From NCBI RefSeq assembly GCF_000165425.1, contig NW_001798960.1, forward strand, positions 124,001 through 188,000: a stretch of DNA of 64,000 nt. Reading direction: 5' to 3'. The notes below the pieces were generated by a model. It had not been told where the DNA came from. It worked only from the letters and a program-made list of their open reading frames with translations, and made no database searches. The stretch is from Paramecium tetraurelia (taxonomy: Eukaryota; Ciliophora; Oligohymenophorea; Peniculida; Parameciidae). Made by a program: the position numbers and the translations under genes. This document shows, piece after piece, positions 1 through 12,765 of this stretch (positions are counted from its first letter, which is position 1; every line of letters begins with the position of its first letter).

Positions 1-1
1 G

Positions 2-659
2 AAAATTTAGATACTAATTAGGTAAGATTTGAGGTATAAACTGTTAATAGAAAAAAGAAATAATTATATTCCTAAATTGCCAAAGGAATTGCATGAATAT
101 ACTCATTTTACTGGAGATTAAAACGTTTTTGGAGATGAGACTGCAACCCATGTTAGATTGGTTGGAGATGTCCGAACAGTATTTTTGGAAAATAGTAAAT
201 TCTTTAAGCATTGCGGTAAATAGACAAGCTGATTCTTAGATCCAAATGAAAAGAATAATAAGCTGATTTAATACAATTCTTCACATACTGTATACTTATT
301 AGTAAAATAAAATGGAGTTTGGGGATTTCCAAACATCAATATTGAAGAAAAAGAAACTTTTTAAGAAACACAAACAAAATTATTCGAAAAAATGACACAA
401 AATTCTTGGCAAGTATTATTACCATCTCATTTAGGTATATTATTTCAACAGAGATCCAAGATTAGTGACCGTCAATCCTAATTCTGATGAAAATTCAAAA
501 ATTAAAGGAGTCAAAACAATCTATTTTTAAGCAAAGCATTTATAAGGGAAAGTCAAGATTTTCGGATATGATGATTGGGCCTGGGCTTCCAGGTTAGAAA
601 TGAATAAATACCTAACAGAAAATGCATATAATTAGGTTATTCATGCTTTAGATTTATGA
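2..659 (+). CDS. MRPL46: Mitochondrial ribosomal protein L46 (mL46), 5' end outside window
   Basis: Component of the large subunit of the mitochondrial ribosome, with a NUDIX-like fold. The frame is open from base 2, so the start codon lies upstream of the window; about 200 residues are visible. Two introns are removed: about 24 nt after FFKHC, and an unusually short one of about 19 nt after WQVLLPSHL. Family landmarks are the VYLLVKQNGVWGFPN segment and the C-terminal block GVKTIYFQAKHLQGKVKIFG followed by DDWAWASRLEMNKYL, which matches the VKxxFFKA...DHVWVTKDEL region of MRPL46. It ends with TGA at 657-659. Recognition rests on motif memory, not alignment. Confidence 0.75.
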
Positions 660-708
660 GTTATATATTTTTAAGTATATTTAAGAAAATAGTATATTTT
701 CTATTTTG

Positions 709-2826
709 ATGATAAAGTAATTAACAAACGATATTAATCAAATTTTAAACTTAGGTTTCAGAGACTTCTTTTTTGGAAATATTTCTCTATTCTCCTTATC
801 ACAATTTGGTTCTTGTAAAGAATAACTAATATTTCTTAATGGTTATTTCGTTATCAATTCAATTGAATAATTGTGTCTTTTCTACAAAGGAGTATTAGTT
901 GAAAAGTCTTCATTAATATTATTTGAGATTTATTTCAGCTTCTTTTTCAAATCTTAATTCGTAGAACTTAATTTTTATATAGCAACTTAATGCTCTTGAT
1001 GAACCAATTTTAAAGCTTAAATTTCTTAACCATAACCATCCAAATTTTTTGCTAAAAACCTTTCGAATTAAAACAATTATTTATTTATGTTGCTGATCAT
1101 CTAATTATGATCTATTTTCAAATTTATTTCTCTAATTACCCAAGCACAAAGCTGTTTATACTCTATTAATACAAATTCTAAGATATTATTGTTGCTTGTG
1201 TGCGATTTTTTCGATAAACAATTTTATTAAGATCCCCCACTAAAATGAAGATAAATTAACTACTTGAAAGGTACTCTTAATGGAGTTATTGATTATTCTG
1301 ATTTACAGGAGGCTCTATAATTTTGAGAAATGTTTGAAATTGTACTCTTTAATGTCTTCATATTATTCGTTAAAATAATAATCAAAATTATATATTATTA
1401 GACAATACTAATTATCAAATGTTTATTATAATTCAAGTCAAACGGCATAACATCATTTTTATTTATAGGCAGAATGAGAATTAATCATTTTTGATCTTCT
1501 TTGAATTATTAATAATGAGGGGTAATAACGATAGAAATAAATTCTAAAGAACCTTACACTTTTAACACCAAGTGAAAAACTTTTCTTACCAATTTAATTG
1601 AAAATCAAAAACTACAACAATAACTACTTTAGAAATTGACTATCTAAATATAATAAAAGATAATTATTAATCTTAAATTGTAAAAATAAATTTTGCCATT
1701 TAAGTACAAACATCTTTGTCTTATATAAACTCTCATATGACATTATAATTATTGAGATTTTTTGCTCATAATTTTTCATCATTGAATACATCCCTTAAGC
1801 CATAAGAATTTGTGCTTTGATAGCAATAAAATCTTCGAAGCTTTCAAAATTGACTGTTTTCTTTATTTGTGTTTTTCTTTTCAATGCTGATTATTTAAAA
1901 AAACTTTTTCAATATTTTTTATTCCTTTCAATTTATATTCTGTTAGATGATTATTTTTTTTATTATAATCCTATACTTTAGAAAGGGATTTTTCCTTCAA
2001 TTTTCTTGAGTTTTTTGAAATTTATTTGCATGGTTTAATTAATTGGCAAAATCTTTTTCAAACTTTATGAATACTAATTTGGGTTATTAACACTACCTAT
2101 ACTCTAACCTTAAGTTGAATAATCATAATTCTTAGCATAATTTATCTCAAGTATGATTAAATTATTTTTGTACCTTTTAGTTAAATTTTATAAAAATATA
2201 TAAAAAAAGTATCGAAATTTTGATTAAGTAGAATATTAAAAAAATAAATTACCAGAGTCAATTCTAATAATTTTTCAATCAAAGTTGGATGATCAACATG
2301 GTGATCAGCTCAGTCAGCAACTCTTATTAGAGATAACAATAAGTTAATCAAAAAGTAGCAATAGCTTAAACAAATCTTTAGCACTTTAGACCCTAAAATC
2401 ACTCAACTATAACAAAAGAGCACTTAATCATTAAGCTTAAATCGTTTTTAATACTAAATTAAACTTTAAAATTTATAATTGAAGACCAAAGGAAATGTTT
2501 AAATTATCCAAGGCTCTGACTCTTTTTAACAAAAATTTTATTGAAGATGTAATTTTGGCTAATTTATGACAAAAGTAATGACTTGGCATTTTTAAAGGAA
2601 AAGTAAAGGAACTTTTAGATTGTAATTTATAGAAAGTTCATCAAAAACAATTTTGGAAAATGCCAAAAAATCTATTGGTCAATAAATAATATCAAAAGGT
2701 TAGTAATCATATGATAGAGAAATTCAAAATTTGATTTAATTATATGATATAATTAAAATTTATTTATTAAATGAAACCAATAATAATTCTTGTTCTTAGT
2801 CTACTTCTGTGTTAGGTATTAAATGA
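709..2826 (+). pseudogene. Coding-like frame broken by repeated in-frame TGA codons
   Basis: A frame starts well at 709 (MIKQLTNDINQILNLG...). After a 22-nt intron near 970 it continues in a single frame to 2480, but meets TGA at 1094, 1265, 1475, 1502, 1637 and 2480. The stretch 1640-2479 is open for about 280 codons and looks like protein: hydrophobic segments first, then a Gln/Ser/Lys-rich part. From about 2490 a second frame carries convincing coding sequence (FIESSSKTILENAKKSIGQQ...) to TGA at 2824-2826, with one more TGA near 2541. No set of standard small introns that I could find removes all the stops. It may be a decayed gene or a many-exon gene I could not resolve. No family recognised. 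Confidence 0.45.
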
Positions 2827-3011
2827 TTTGCCTCAAATTGAAACTACTCTAAGATTGATACTGTAAATGATATAAGGAAAGGACATGATCTGTCTCCAGT
2901 ATTCATTTATTTCCAAATGCTGATTCCAATTTAGGCTTATATTGACTTTTCAACTAAGACATATCTTATACTTTAAAAATTTAAATTAATCTTATAATGT
3001 TTATTATAAAT

Positions 3012-6000
3012 TCAAGCTAATGACAAGAAATTTATTTCTTCTCCAACATTATTTATTTAATCTACTGAACTCTTAGATTGTAAAGTTGTCTAACCTTATA
3101 TTTGATTAAAATCATTTTTCAAATACAGGTTAATCACAAGTTCATTTGGATAATTAGTGGTTTTACTTAAAACGATTTAAGGATCACTTCTCATTTAATA
3201 TTTTTCTACAAGATATTCATCATATCTAGCATCATAGTTAATATTAACAGACAAGTATGGCTAAATTTAAGAAATAAAATTACATAATTAGACCCAGCAT
3301 TTTTGTTGAATATCATAAAAAAGTCTTCACTGGTGATTAGTTTATGATAATCAGCTGAAATAGAATGTGTAAATGGTGTAATTTTGGCAGATGATGGTCG
3401 ACCACTTGTTAGAGGATAAATTCCAATGACTACTTTGTATCCATCAGTGTAAGGGATTGCCACGTTACCATCTATGTAAGAAGCTTTGTTTAGAGAAGGC
3501 CAATTTCCATAAGGGGTTAAAACATATAATAAAGATGTGCTTGATTTTTTAATAGGAAGCCCGAAGGATGGTTTTGAAGCATCTAAGTCAAAAGCAAATA
3601 CATATTGAGCTTAATTATTAGTGGTAATTAACACATTCAGTTATAAAATGTTTCCATTTAATTAAGATGAAATAACCTTCACCTATTAAAACTTGGTGTC
3701 TTAATTGATAAAGAATTAATCATCAGAGAAATTGATTAGCTTAAATAATTCATAGGAAGTTTTAAATAATTATCCTTAATCATTATATGTAAAATGAGCA
3801 AAATAGATGCCATTGTTGGTATCAGTAAACAGGAGAGTAGAATATACATAATTATTAATTTGGTATTTGATAAGGTCAAAATCACCAATGAATAATTAAT
3901 TTGTTGCAACAAATTAGTAATTAATAACATACTTATGGGAAATGGTGAATTGAGTGCCATCATCATCCAAGTTAGCCACAACTATAAAATTTTGTTAAAC
4001 AGAAAAATTGTCAGGACTATTTAAAATGATGATATTTTTTGAATCAGGCATGTAAGTTTTGGAGATCTTTTGCAACCCTTTGAAAGTTTAGATACCTTGT
4101 CTAAATTGAGAACAAGCATCTTAGTACTTGCATTTATGAATAAATAAACCTGCCTCATTGTTAGCATTTTAAAAAGCTGACAAGATGAAATTGTAATCTG
4201 CTGAGATTGAAATAGAATTGCACCTTTCAGTTTTCAAGTCCATTAATATTTTAAGCTTGAATTATCCATTTATATCTTCAAACATCAAAGCGTTTCTTGT
4301 TTAATATACTTATCCAGCTAATCCAAATGATGCGCCATCCATAACTTGACCGTAGGATTAACCATCTACAACCTTGTAAATATTTGATATTATATGGAAT
4401 GATCCTGTGCATTGAGAGCATTTTATATCAAAATTTGTAACCTAACCTGAATACCAATCATTTCCCATATTTATAAATTAAATTCCAGATTATTTTACAA
4501 ACTGGTATATCTTCTTTTTGCTATCAAATAAGGATTATGAAATGAATAATTAACTTTAGGTGTTGAGTATAGTCATTAAAGATTATTGATATAATGGAGT
4601 AACCCCAGAAAATCCAGCGATCTATATTGCTACAATTTAATTATTAACGTAATCCGCTTGATCTGCTTTTGGAGTGAAGTAAAGGAAAGGTTTTGAGAAA
4701 ATGCTGACAAATTGATGTTGAGAAAGATTTTTGTAATACAAAAACATTTAATCTCCACCATCAACGGCAAAATCAAAATTCAATCCATCCTTTACAAGTC
4801 GTTTTGTTTCTATAACTTTGTTTAAAGAACTGTGAACTAAGACATTTGGCTCATATACTAATATAACTGTTTATAACCCATCAGTTGCTCTTAAATATAG
4901 CCATCCGTTCTTCAATGAATAATCTACGGTTAAAGGTTTTTAGAGTTTATAATTGAACAATGGAAGGTCTTTTAGTTTAAATATGTTTTGAAGATGTTAG
5001 TAATTATATTCTTCGATTCGATCTACACCTTTCAAAGTTTGTACAACGAAAAAGGTGTCAACTCCAATAGCTACTCCTAATTCCGATCCAGCTGAAATAG
5101 AAATATCTTTGTATATCTCAAAGGAAGGAGAATTCTTGTTTGAGAAAGCTCCAACCAACAAAGAAGTTTAGGTTTGTATAAATGCCAAATTATTACTTTT
5201 ATGCCCAAAAACTTTAATTGGAGTAAAAGATCCATTAATCTCAAACCTTTGTATCTTATCCTAATCAATTATAAGTAATTATTAGTACGGACCTTATAAT
5301 TAATAAATTGAAATTTTCTTTAATCCAGATTAGACGATATAAATGTAATCATTGATTATTGCTACTGATGATATCTTATTTAAAAAACTTCTATCATCAT
5401 ACATAAGTCTAAAAACATTTGACACTTTCCCATCCATAACAGAATAAATGTTGACTATAAATTGTGAGTTTTGATGAATAATTATTAATTGGTTATAATT
5501 AGTGAACCATGAAAAGTGACCCACATTTTGATCTATGATAGAAGGAAGTCCAAATGTGTTATAATTTTAGCATTCCGTGATTTCTAAGTTTGGATATATT
5601 TGCTGGCAAGTATAAATATAGACTATTTTGGTCTATACTTAAAACAACAAATAAAATTGGGATGGATTTTCATTGACTAAAATATCTTAGTAAATAACAT
5701 CTGAGGGATCTGGCATATGAATATTTCCAATTGATAATTTCATTACTTATTAAATTGTGTAAGAAATCTTGTCTTATAATTCATTTTCTACTTAATCTAC
5801 TGATGTAAACTGTAGATTAGGTCCTGAAGCAATTTATTCTAAAGGCAATGGATTAGATGGAATTGTGATAATAGGATTAATTGGATTATTATTAAAGTTA
5901 AGAATTTATGGATCATTCTATTTTAGAACTTTTAAATTAATAGTCAATGAACATTATTTTGATGGTTATTCTATAGTTTCAGCTTTTAGTGTAACAATTT

Positions 6001-7439
6001 TATTATTAGAAGTAGCTTTATCCTGTCTATTCAATTTTAATAAACCATCATTGAGGAAAAATCGTTTTGCAGTTAAAGAATTAATTCCAATAACGTCTTC
6101 GTAATTGGGATTAGCCAATATTTTATCGAAATCTTCCTCCTGTGAAATGACCTTTTTTCCATTTTCTACTTTGTAAATATATATTGTTTTTCTTATTTTA
6201 AGAATAATATAATGTTGAGTCAATTTGATTTAAAATGTATTATACCATTCTATAACAGGTATTTATATTCCAAATTTTATTAATCCATTTTCTAACAATA
6301 ATAGCTTATTTGTATAAACGAGAACCATCCTCTAGGTAACAGTCCCATCCTTATTAATGAAGTTATGAATATTAAACCCAAAACAAGTACTCACAAATAC
6401 ACTGGTAATCACATTCTCTAATTACCACTCTTAGTTTTTTTCCTTAAAATTTAGTACATATACACCATTAAATGCATCTAAAACATTTATTCTACCATTA
6501 GCTTCTATTTATAAATCGACCAATTAAAATGTAAATTTACCCTCATCGACCCCTAATAATTTTGCTAAAACTGTTTTTGTTAAAACTGTAACAGGAGTTG
6601 GCTATAAAAGTGTAAATTTGCTTGTAAATGAAAATACATTTATTTTGCTATCTTACTCTAAAATCTATTTCTATTATGCCCTTTAAGTTCCCCAAGCGGG
6701 CTCACTTCTAAATAATAAGCGTGCTTCATTTTAATTTTCAAATGTAGACTTATGGAATTATAGTATTCTATATTATGTATCATTGTAATCTTATGTATCT
6801 TCAAGTAATTCAATCCCAAAATAACTCTATTCTTTAACATCTATTATAAAGAAACCACTTATAGGAGCTTCTGTTATATCAGAATACGGCAAAGTGCAAT
6901 CAATAACAATTTTTGTTTCTGATATGAAATCCAAATCAAAGCATCTAAAATTATCTGTAATTTCTCTCACTCTGATGGATTCATTAAAAATTGGAACGTT
7001 TACTTGATTTAAAATACCACTAAAAATATTGCTTATATTACTCTTAGGAATATAAAACTTGATAATATGTTTAGTTCTGACCTAAAGCTGCGAAAGCATT
7101 AGCCCAACCTCCATTGTCGTTTTAATGTAAAGGTTTAAAAGAAAGAATCTTCACCTCTAATCAATTTAAAATAATTTCATACCATAAGCATTTTTTGATG
7201 AGCCAAGTTGATGTAAAGGATTTAAAACTTCAAAAAAATTGCTTTCTTGAGTGATGTTGAACTTTAAACTTTCTCCCGTAAAAAATAAGGTGTTCATGTC
7301 CCATTCCTAAGTCTCATTCTCTGACGCAAATATATCGTAGTATTAGACGTTGGAAACTATTAATTAGATTTCATTATATACCACACGATAAAGCAGATGC
7401 GTATAAAATTATACAGAATATAGTTAAGCCAATTTTCAT
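3012..7439 (-). CDS. Very large secreted protein, beta-propeller-like, function unknown
   Basis: About 1,439 residues after removing four introns (25, 26 and 34 nt near the 5' end, 23 nt near the 3' end); the spliced length is divisible by three. It begins with a signal peptide, MKIGLTIFCIILYASALSC, and no later membrane anchor was seen. The body is a long run of short beta-type segments of the form hydrophobic-Y/F-hydrophobic spaced by polar turns, as in degenerate propeller repeats (for example YLYLRATDGLQTVILVYEP-like strands), with few cysteines. Not recognised as a known family. Its 3' end faces the broken frame ending at 2826, 185 nt away. Likely extracellular or in a secretory compartment (inference). 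Confidence 0.75.
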
Positions 7440-7949
7440 AAATAAAAAAATAATAAAATATCTTCTTGATCGAGTAGTTTAATAATAAATTCCCGATCAA
7501 TTTCTATGTATATTCTAAAATCCAATTTTATGTTGAATGAATTAAATTTATTCTTTATTAAAAATATCGGTTGCATACTCTATTTCATCAAAGGAGAACA
7601 AGCATTCTTATTGCTAATCATTAATAAATAATAAATGTAGGAAATATATAATTTAGTTTATCAACTTCATTTTATTTATTTTAAGGAAACAAACAATTAA
7701 TTTTAGATTTACTTAAAATTGTTAAATATGTATAAAAGTACGAGAATAAACTATAAGAATTTGTAGTATCAAACTTGATTATTTGTATAGACTCTTTTTA
7801 AGTATCTTTGGTAAAATAATTAAACACTTTGGGATTTAATATATTTATTAAAAGTACAAAATAAATTATAGAGAATCAAATAATACTCAATTCATTTTTG
7901 TAAGTTGAATAATAAAATAATCAAAATAATCAAAAATATATATAGTTAT
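7440..7949. other. 510-base gap between two genes
   Basis: AT-rich sequence between the 5' end of the large secreted protein and the 3' end of the cyclic-nucleotide-binding gene. An 81-codon plus-strand frame (7532-7777, starting MLNELNLFFIKN) is possible but has no supporting motif. A short inverted repeat, TTGATCG...CGATCAA, lies near 7467-7500. Nothing else supportable. Confidence 0.4.
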
Positions 7950-9624
7950 TCATACTTTATCAATAATTAGATATTGTTTTTCCTTCCCATTTTTAAGGAT
8001 TAATTTTTATTAAAACTTTCCTTGTTTAGGTTAAAATGATGGTATTTCAGGCAAAGGAGAGTATCTAGAATTTTAAGATTGTCTAGCCTATTTAAGCAAT
8101 AATGACTAATTAATAAATTCTTATTTAATATTAGTACTACCATATTTTTATTCAGGTTTTAAATTTAACAATTTTTCAATAGGGTTTTAGTCATTCGGTA
8201 ATTTTTACATCTTTTCTGATTTCTTAATTAGTTTAGTTTTATCGAATGATTTATTTTTATGTAATTCTCTTTCAATTAAATAATTTATCCTTATTTATAA
8301 TTTTTTCTTTTCTTTATGTTTTTCATCAGAATTCTCTAAGGTGAAAGAACTACAGTTTATAGTCTGATCATTTTGTTTGAGACTTGTTCTTAATTTGTAG
8401 GATTATTGCAGATTAGATACTAAATCATCTGGCAATAAAATGCTATTTTCTAATAAAAAGGATCTAGGCTTGGATCTGATCTAATGTTCATATGGAATTG
8501 GTTCTAAAGTTTCATAATGCATAGGCTTAGTTGATCTTTAAGTTGATGAGCTTTGATTTTCATATAATTATACTTAGATGGAATGAATTCTGTTTCTATA
8601 ATAATTTCTTTTTGATATGATGTCTAATAACAATTTATATTCCCTTAAATTAAAAACCTAATTGAATTTGGCAAAGAAAATCTTAAGCGGAAATTTGATT
8701 ATTTTACAATATTTGGTTGAACACTGAACTTAAAAAACCCTAGCATTTTGCTTTTAAATATATTCTTCAAAACCAAAAATATCATTTTCTGATATTTCTG
8801 CAATAGGTTTGACTTAGGGTTTTTCTTTTGTTGATTCTGACAATAAAATAGATGGAATTTATTCAAAATGCCTCCTTTATATAGATCCAACTTTTTTGCC
8901 AATTAACAATTTTCCTTCAAGAATAATGTACAAGAATTCAAGGGAATCGTTAATTGTATAAATTTTTTAACCTTATTCATATAATTCTGTTTAAGCCACA
9001 GAAGATAATTCTTCAATGTCGTATAGTTATAATACATTTAATAATGGATGATTAATTTTTATCGTTTTTTTAAGATTAGCTTAACGTGAGAATTTATGAA
9101 GAGATGCTCTAAAGATGAAGGCATTTATAATAATGAAGGTTGAATTCTTTTTTGTAATGTATTCTGATTTGTTAGGTGTAAGTTTTGTAAGGATTTCTTC
9201 GAAGAGAGCATCAGCAACATTTGAAACATTGCATTGAGCTTCATTAACTTGCATTACTTACCCTTCTATAATGAAATAAAAAGCATTAGGTTCCTCATCT
9301 ATTTTATTTTCTTTAGTTACTTTTTTTAACGATGATCATCTCATTAGGAACGCTAATCAACTATGCAAATTATGACAGTCTGAATAAGCATTCTTATCCG
9401 TGAAAATTTTTAATTTTTCTAAAGTAAGTGAATCCCATTAAATATTCAATGATAAAAATGATCTCCTCATAAGTTCTATCGTCAGATGGTTTATTGAGTA
9501 TAGTCTTTAAATTTAAGTTTAATGTTTAGGATTAAGCCTAAGCTTTATATTTAAATATTTGGTTTTCATCAAGTTCCCATAAAGGCAAATCTAAATCATT
9601 AAATAATGATTTACTAGGTTTCAT
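7950..9624 (-). CDS. Cyclic-nucleotide-binding-domain protein, non-kinase
   Basis: 550 residues after one 22-nt intron (near 9320). The N-terminal third holds a degenerate cyclic-nucleotide-binding fold: MGFTYFRKI...LFRLSQFAQLISVPNEMIIVKK followed by NAFYFIIEGQVMQV. A second copy follows (LQLYDIEELSSVAQTELYEQGQKIYTINDSLEFLYIILEGKL). The canonical phosphate-binding cassette (FGE...RAA) is not evident, so nucleotide binding is uncertain. The C-terminal half is Lys/Gln/Ser-rich and low in structure. Ciliates have many such proteins. It ends at TGA, complement of 7950-7952. Confidence 0.65.
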
Positions 9625-9645
9625 TATATTAATTAAATTTATCAA

Positions 9646-11083
9646 ATGAAATCACATGACAAAATTAATAGAAACAAAAACCTTTAAGAAATTTATGGAA
9701 AATTAGGATAGAAAACAAAGAGAGTGTAAATTAGAGAAATCAGTTAATATAACTCAATTGTAATTTAATCACTAATAATTAGGCTATAAAAATCAAAAAG
9801 AAAGAAAATTAAGTAGTATTTCCTGACATATTACTAGTAGAAAAGAGAGTAGTTAAGTTAACTATTAAGCAATCAAAACAATCAGGGAAAGAGAATACGT
9901 AAATGTACAAAATTTGATAGAATAAAACACTATGGTTTTGTCTCAATCACTTCTACTTTCAATTTATTAGCAAAGTTAGAATAACATAGAAGTTTTGATA
10001 GTTGAGTTCAAATTTAAAGATAACTATCCTTAGATATAATATCAAAGATTAAATGCAAGTAACTAAAAGATCAATAGAACTTTAAATCTATGCTAATCTC
10101 TTAGATTTTACTATTGAATAATAGAAAGTTGTCTAAAATACATAATCAAAATGTTTAAATGGATTTATATTGAAAAATTATATATCAATGATAAATAATA
10201 GCAAAGTTAATAGTTTAGTATTCATAAAGCAAAGAAAGCCTCAATGTTCTTCTCTCAAAAAGCGTTATAAAGAGAGAGTAAATCTTAAGAAATACTCCTT
10301 AGGAAAGAGCTTGGAATGATAGGATAATTATATCTGAATAAATCTTGCATCTTAGGACAAAAGAGAGTTTCAATAGGAAGAGACTGCCAAAATTATAAAA
10401 TACCACAGCATCAATAGTAGAAAAATATATCAACATTCATAAACATCAGCAAGAGTACGTTGAACTTGTTGAGTGCGAACAAAGAATATTTGAAACCAAA
10501 TTAGAATAGTTAAAACAACTTTATAAAGTGTATTGTATACCTCAAGTCCATTAAGTATAATATTTATGTCTATTTTCTTAAGAATCTATTCAATGCATTA
10601 TTAGAAGCATCCTCGAATAAAAGAGCTGTTGTAGAAGAGGAGCTAAATCTAATGAATCAGAAATTAGCCCCAATACAGCATTGTATGTTTGTGATTGCAG
10701 CCAGAGAGAACTGTTTTAAATAAGTCTTAACTTTGGTAAAACAGAATTAAAATCAAATTGACTAAATATCAGAAAAATTAAAAGACCTTAGGATGCTTAA
10801 TATAACTACTTTAGAAAGCATTGTTAAATGGCAATAATATTTCCAAAATAAAAATTTAAGGTAAGTATTCCAATTAGATGAAAATCCTCCTTATCATGAG
10901 AGATTTTAGAATGATTATTTAGAATTGAAACCTTAACTTACCAATTTGTTCAAAGTTTCAGATCAGGCAGATCCTTTCTTTGTTTAATTGTTAGGCAAAG
11001 GATAGTAAAGATTGTATATCAGAATAAGAAGAGCAGAAGCTGAATTAATGAATTTGAATTATAATAATATTTATATTAAATGA
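9646..11083 (+). CDS. IQ-motif / coiled-coil protein
   Basis: The frame opens with MKSHDKINRNKNLQEIYGKL and carries an IQ-like calmodulin-binding motif (IVIQSLIIRLQKSKRKKIKQYF). Further exons are Glu/Lys/Gln-rich helical sequence (VEKYINIHKHQQEYVELVEC, then NLFNALLEASSNKRAVVEEEL) ending [15 protein letters not shown]. One intron of 28 nt at about 10556-10583 is clear; at least two more between 10000 and 10330 are needed but not fixed. The TGA at 11081-11083 overlaps the ATG of the next gene by two bases. Possibly cytoskeletal or ciliary (inference); no family assigned. Confidence 0.55.
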
Positions 11084-12620
11084 ATTAATTACCAATTAAA
11101 CAAGAATATCCCCAATAAAGGCTACTTGGAAAAGGATCATATGGGTAGGTGCGTTTAGTGAGAAGAAGATTGTAAAGGTTAATTATATCTTAAGATTTTA
11201 GCTCTCTTAAGGCCGAAAAGGTAATAAAATTAGATGGGAAAAATGAAAATCAAATCCAAAAGAAGTTAATATTCTTAAATCTCTAATCTCATACAAATAT
11301 AATATAATTTAGAGAAGCTTACAAAACTTAAAAAGGAAATGTGCATATTGTAATGGAATATGCAGGCGGTAGTGTTTATATCAATTCTAGATGGTGATTT
11401 AGAAAAAAAAATCAAAGATGCTAAAGGCAAATATTTCCATGAAAGTAAAATATTACATTGGTTTTATTAAATATGTTCGGCAATTAACCATATACATAAT
11501 AAAAATATAATTCATAGAGATATTAAAGCAGAAAACATTTTCTTAACAAAAAAGGTGATATTAAAGTAGGAGATTTCGGAATATCAAGAATTTTGGAAGA
11601 ACCATTTGAAAAAGTGCAATCTTAGATTGGGACAACTATAATTTAAAGTCCTCAAATTATTAACAAGGAACCTTATACAACTATGACTGACATTTGGTCT
11701 TTAGGAGTTTTACTGTATCGATTATGTGCTTTAAAGTACCCATTTGAAGGAGATTAATAATATTAAGTTTTATAATCAATTGCTAAATGTAGTTATCAAC
11801 CAATTCCTAACAAATATTCTGATAGTATGAAATAACTTATAGAAAGTATGTTGTAAATAGATGAAACAAAGAGACTTACTGCATAATAAATATTAGGTAA
11901 AGATCATGTTTACTTCTAGATTAAATTAAAAATCTACCTAATTAAAATTTAGGTTTTCCATCGATAAAACCTAAAATCTCACATGCTCCTCAACTAAGAC
12001 TAATACCGCCTCTTCAATCAAATTAATAAGTTATAAAAAATTCCAACAATAATAATTGCAATTAAAATAAATTACAATAACAATAAAAATAATAGCTAAT
12101 TTAACAATAAGTATAAAATCCTTTTAGGAAAAAGAATTAAAAAATATAATTAGCACCTCTCCCACCATAAGGAGGAGCTTATTTAACTTCTTAGTAGAAA
12201 AAGGACGTAATGCAAATTCCACAAACAAACGACAAAGAAATTTAGTAAAAGATTTCTTCATATAAAGATTAAGCTACTTAACATACGAGAAAAATAAGAA
12301 AAATATAAAATAAAATTTAGAGAAATCCAAAAGTTATAACAGGGCCACCATAAGCTTAATAGCCTCCAATAAGAACTTAAAATTAATTGTCTCGGAGGCT
12401 TCTTTTACAAGTTAAGAAAGGATAGGACATCTTTAAAAAATAATACAAAGGCATTGATGATTCAGAAATGTAATATCAGTATCATTTTGAATTATCACTT
12501 CAAAACCAGATATTGTAGAAAAAATAGTAGGAAGAAACTTTCTAAATTTAAGAGAAAATCAAAAAAATTTTACTCAAAAAATAAGAATAAAGCACAAATA
12601 GACGCCTTATTGAAAATTGA
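11080..12620 (+). CDS. NEK-like serine/threonine protein kinase with an apparent frameshift
   Basis: Kinase domain in about the first 270 residues: glycine loop [14 protein letters not shown] with the ATP lysine, NIIQFREAY, catalytic loop [14 protein letters not shown] (the HRDIKxxNIFL form is typical of NIMA-related kinases), [10 protein letters not shown], and [12 protein letters not shown]. The tail is Gln/Lys-rich, ending [10 protein letters not shown]. Introns of 24, 22 and 23 nt are removed. Just after IFLT the frame must gain one base: the A run at 11548-11553 has six A where seven would keep [15 protein letters not shown] in frame. This is either an assembly error or a real break. NEKs act in cell cycle and cilia in ciliates. 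Confidence 0.75.
11548..11553 (+). other. Single-base frameshift in the NEK-like kinase
   Basis: Reading upstream gives the catalytic loop; reading downstream one base out gives [10 protein letters not shown]. Both halves are strongly conserved kinase sequence, and no intron signal lies between them. A homopolymer A run sits exactly at the switch. Confidence 0.65.
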
Positions 12621-12765
12621 AATTATAATACGATAATGGCATTTAATACAATTGTAATTTTATTATCTATTATAATTTCTTGGATTTTCATATAATATTT
12701 TTTATCATCACATCATTATCTTTGATTTGAAGATAGGATTTATAGAAATAAATTTATATAAAACT

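Noticed and set aside
1000-1300. Resemblance of one frame (DHLIMIYFQIYFSN...KFQDIIVACVRFF) to a cyclin box
   Set aside because: The frame does not connect to its neighbours through acceptable introns and lacks the conserved cyclin Lys/Glu residues.
2774-3104. Plus-strand frame starting MKPIIILVLSLLLCQ that looks like a signal peptide
   Set aside because: It is out of frame with better coding sequence ending at 2824 and overlaps the 3' end of the large minus-strand gene; it also needs a 38-nt intron.
5865-6104. 79-codon plus-strand frame
   Set aside because: Antisense to the uninterrupted minus-strand secreted protein; a shadow frame.
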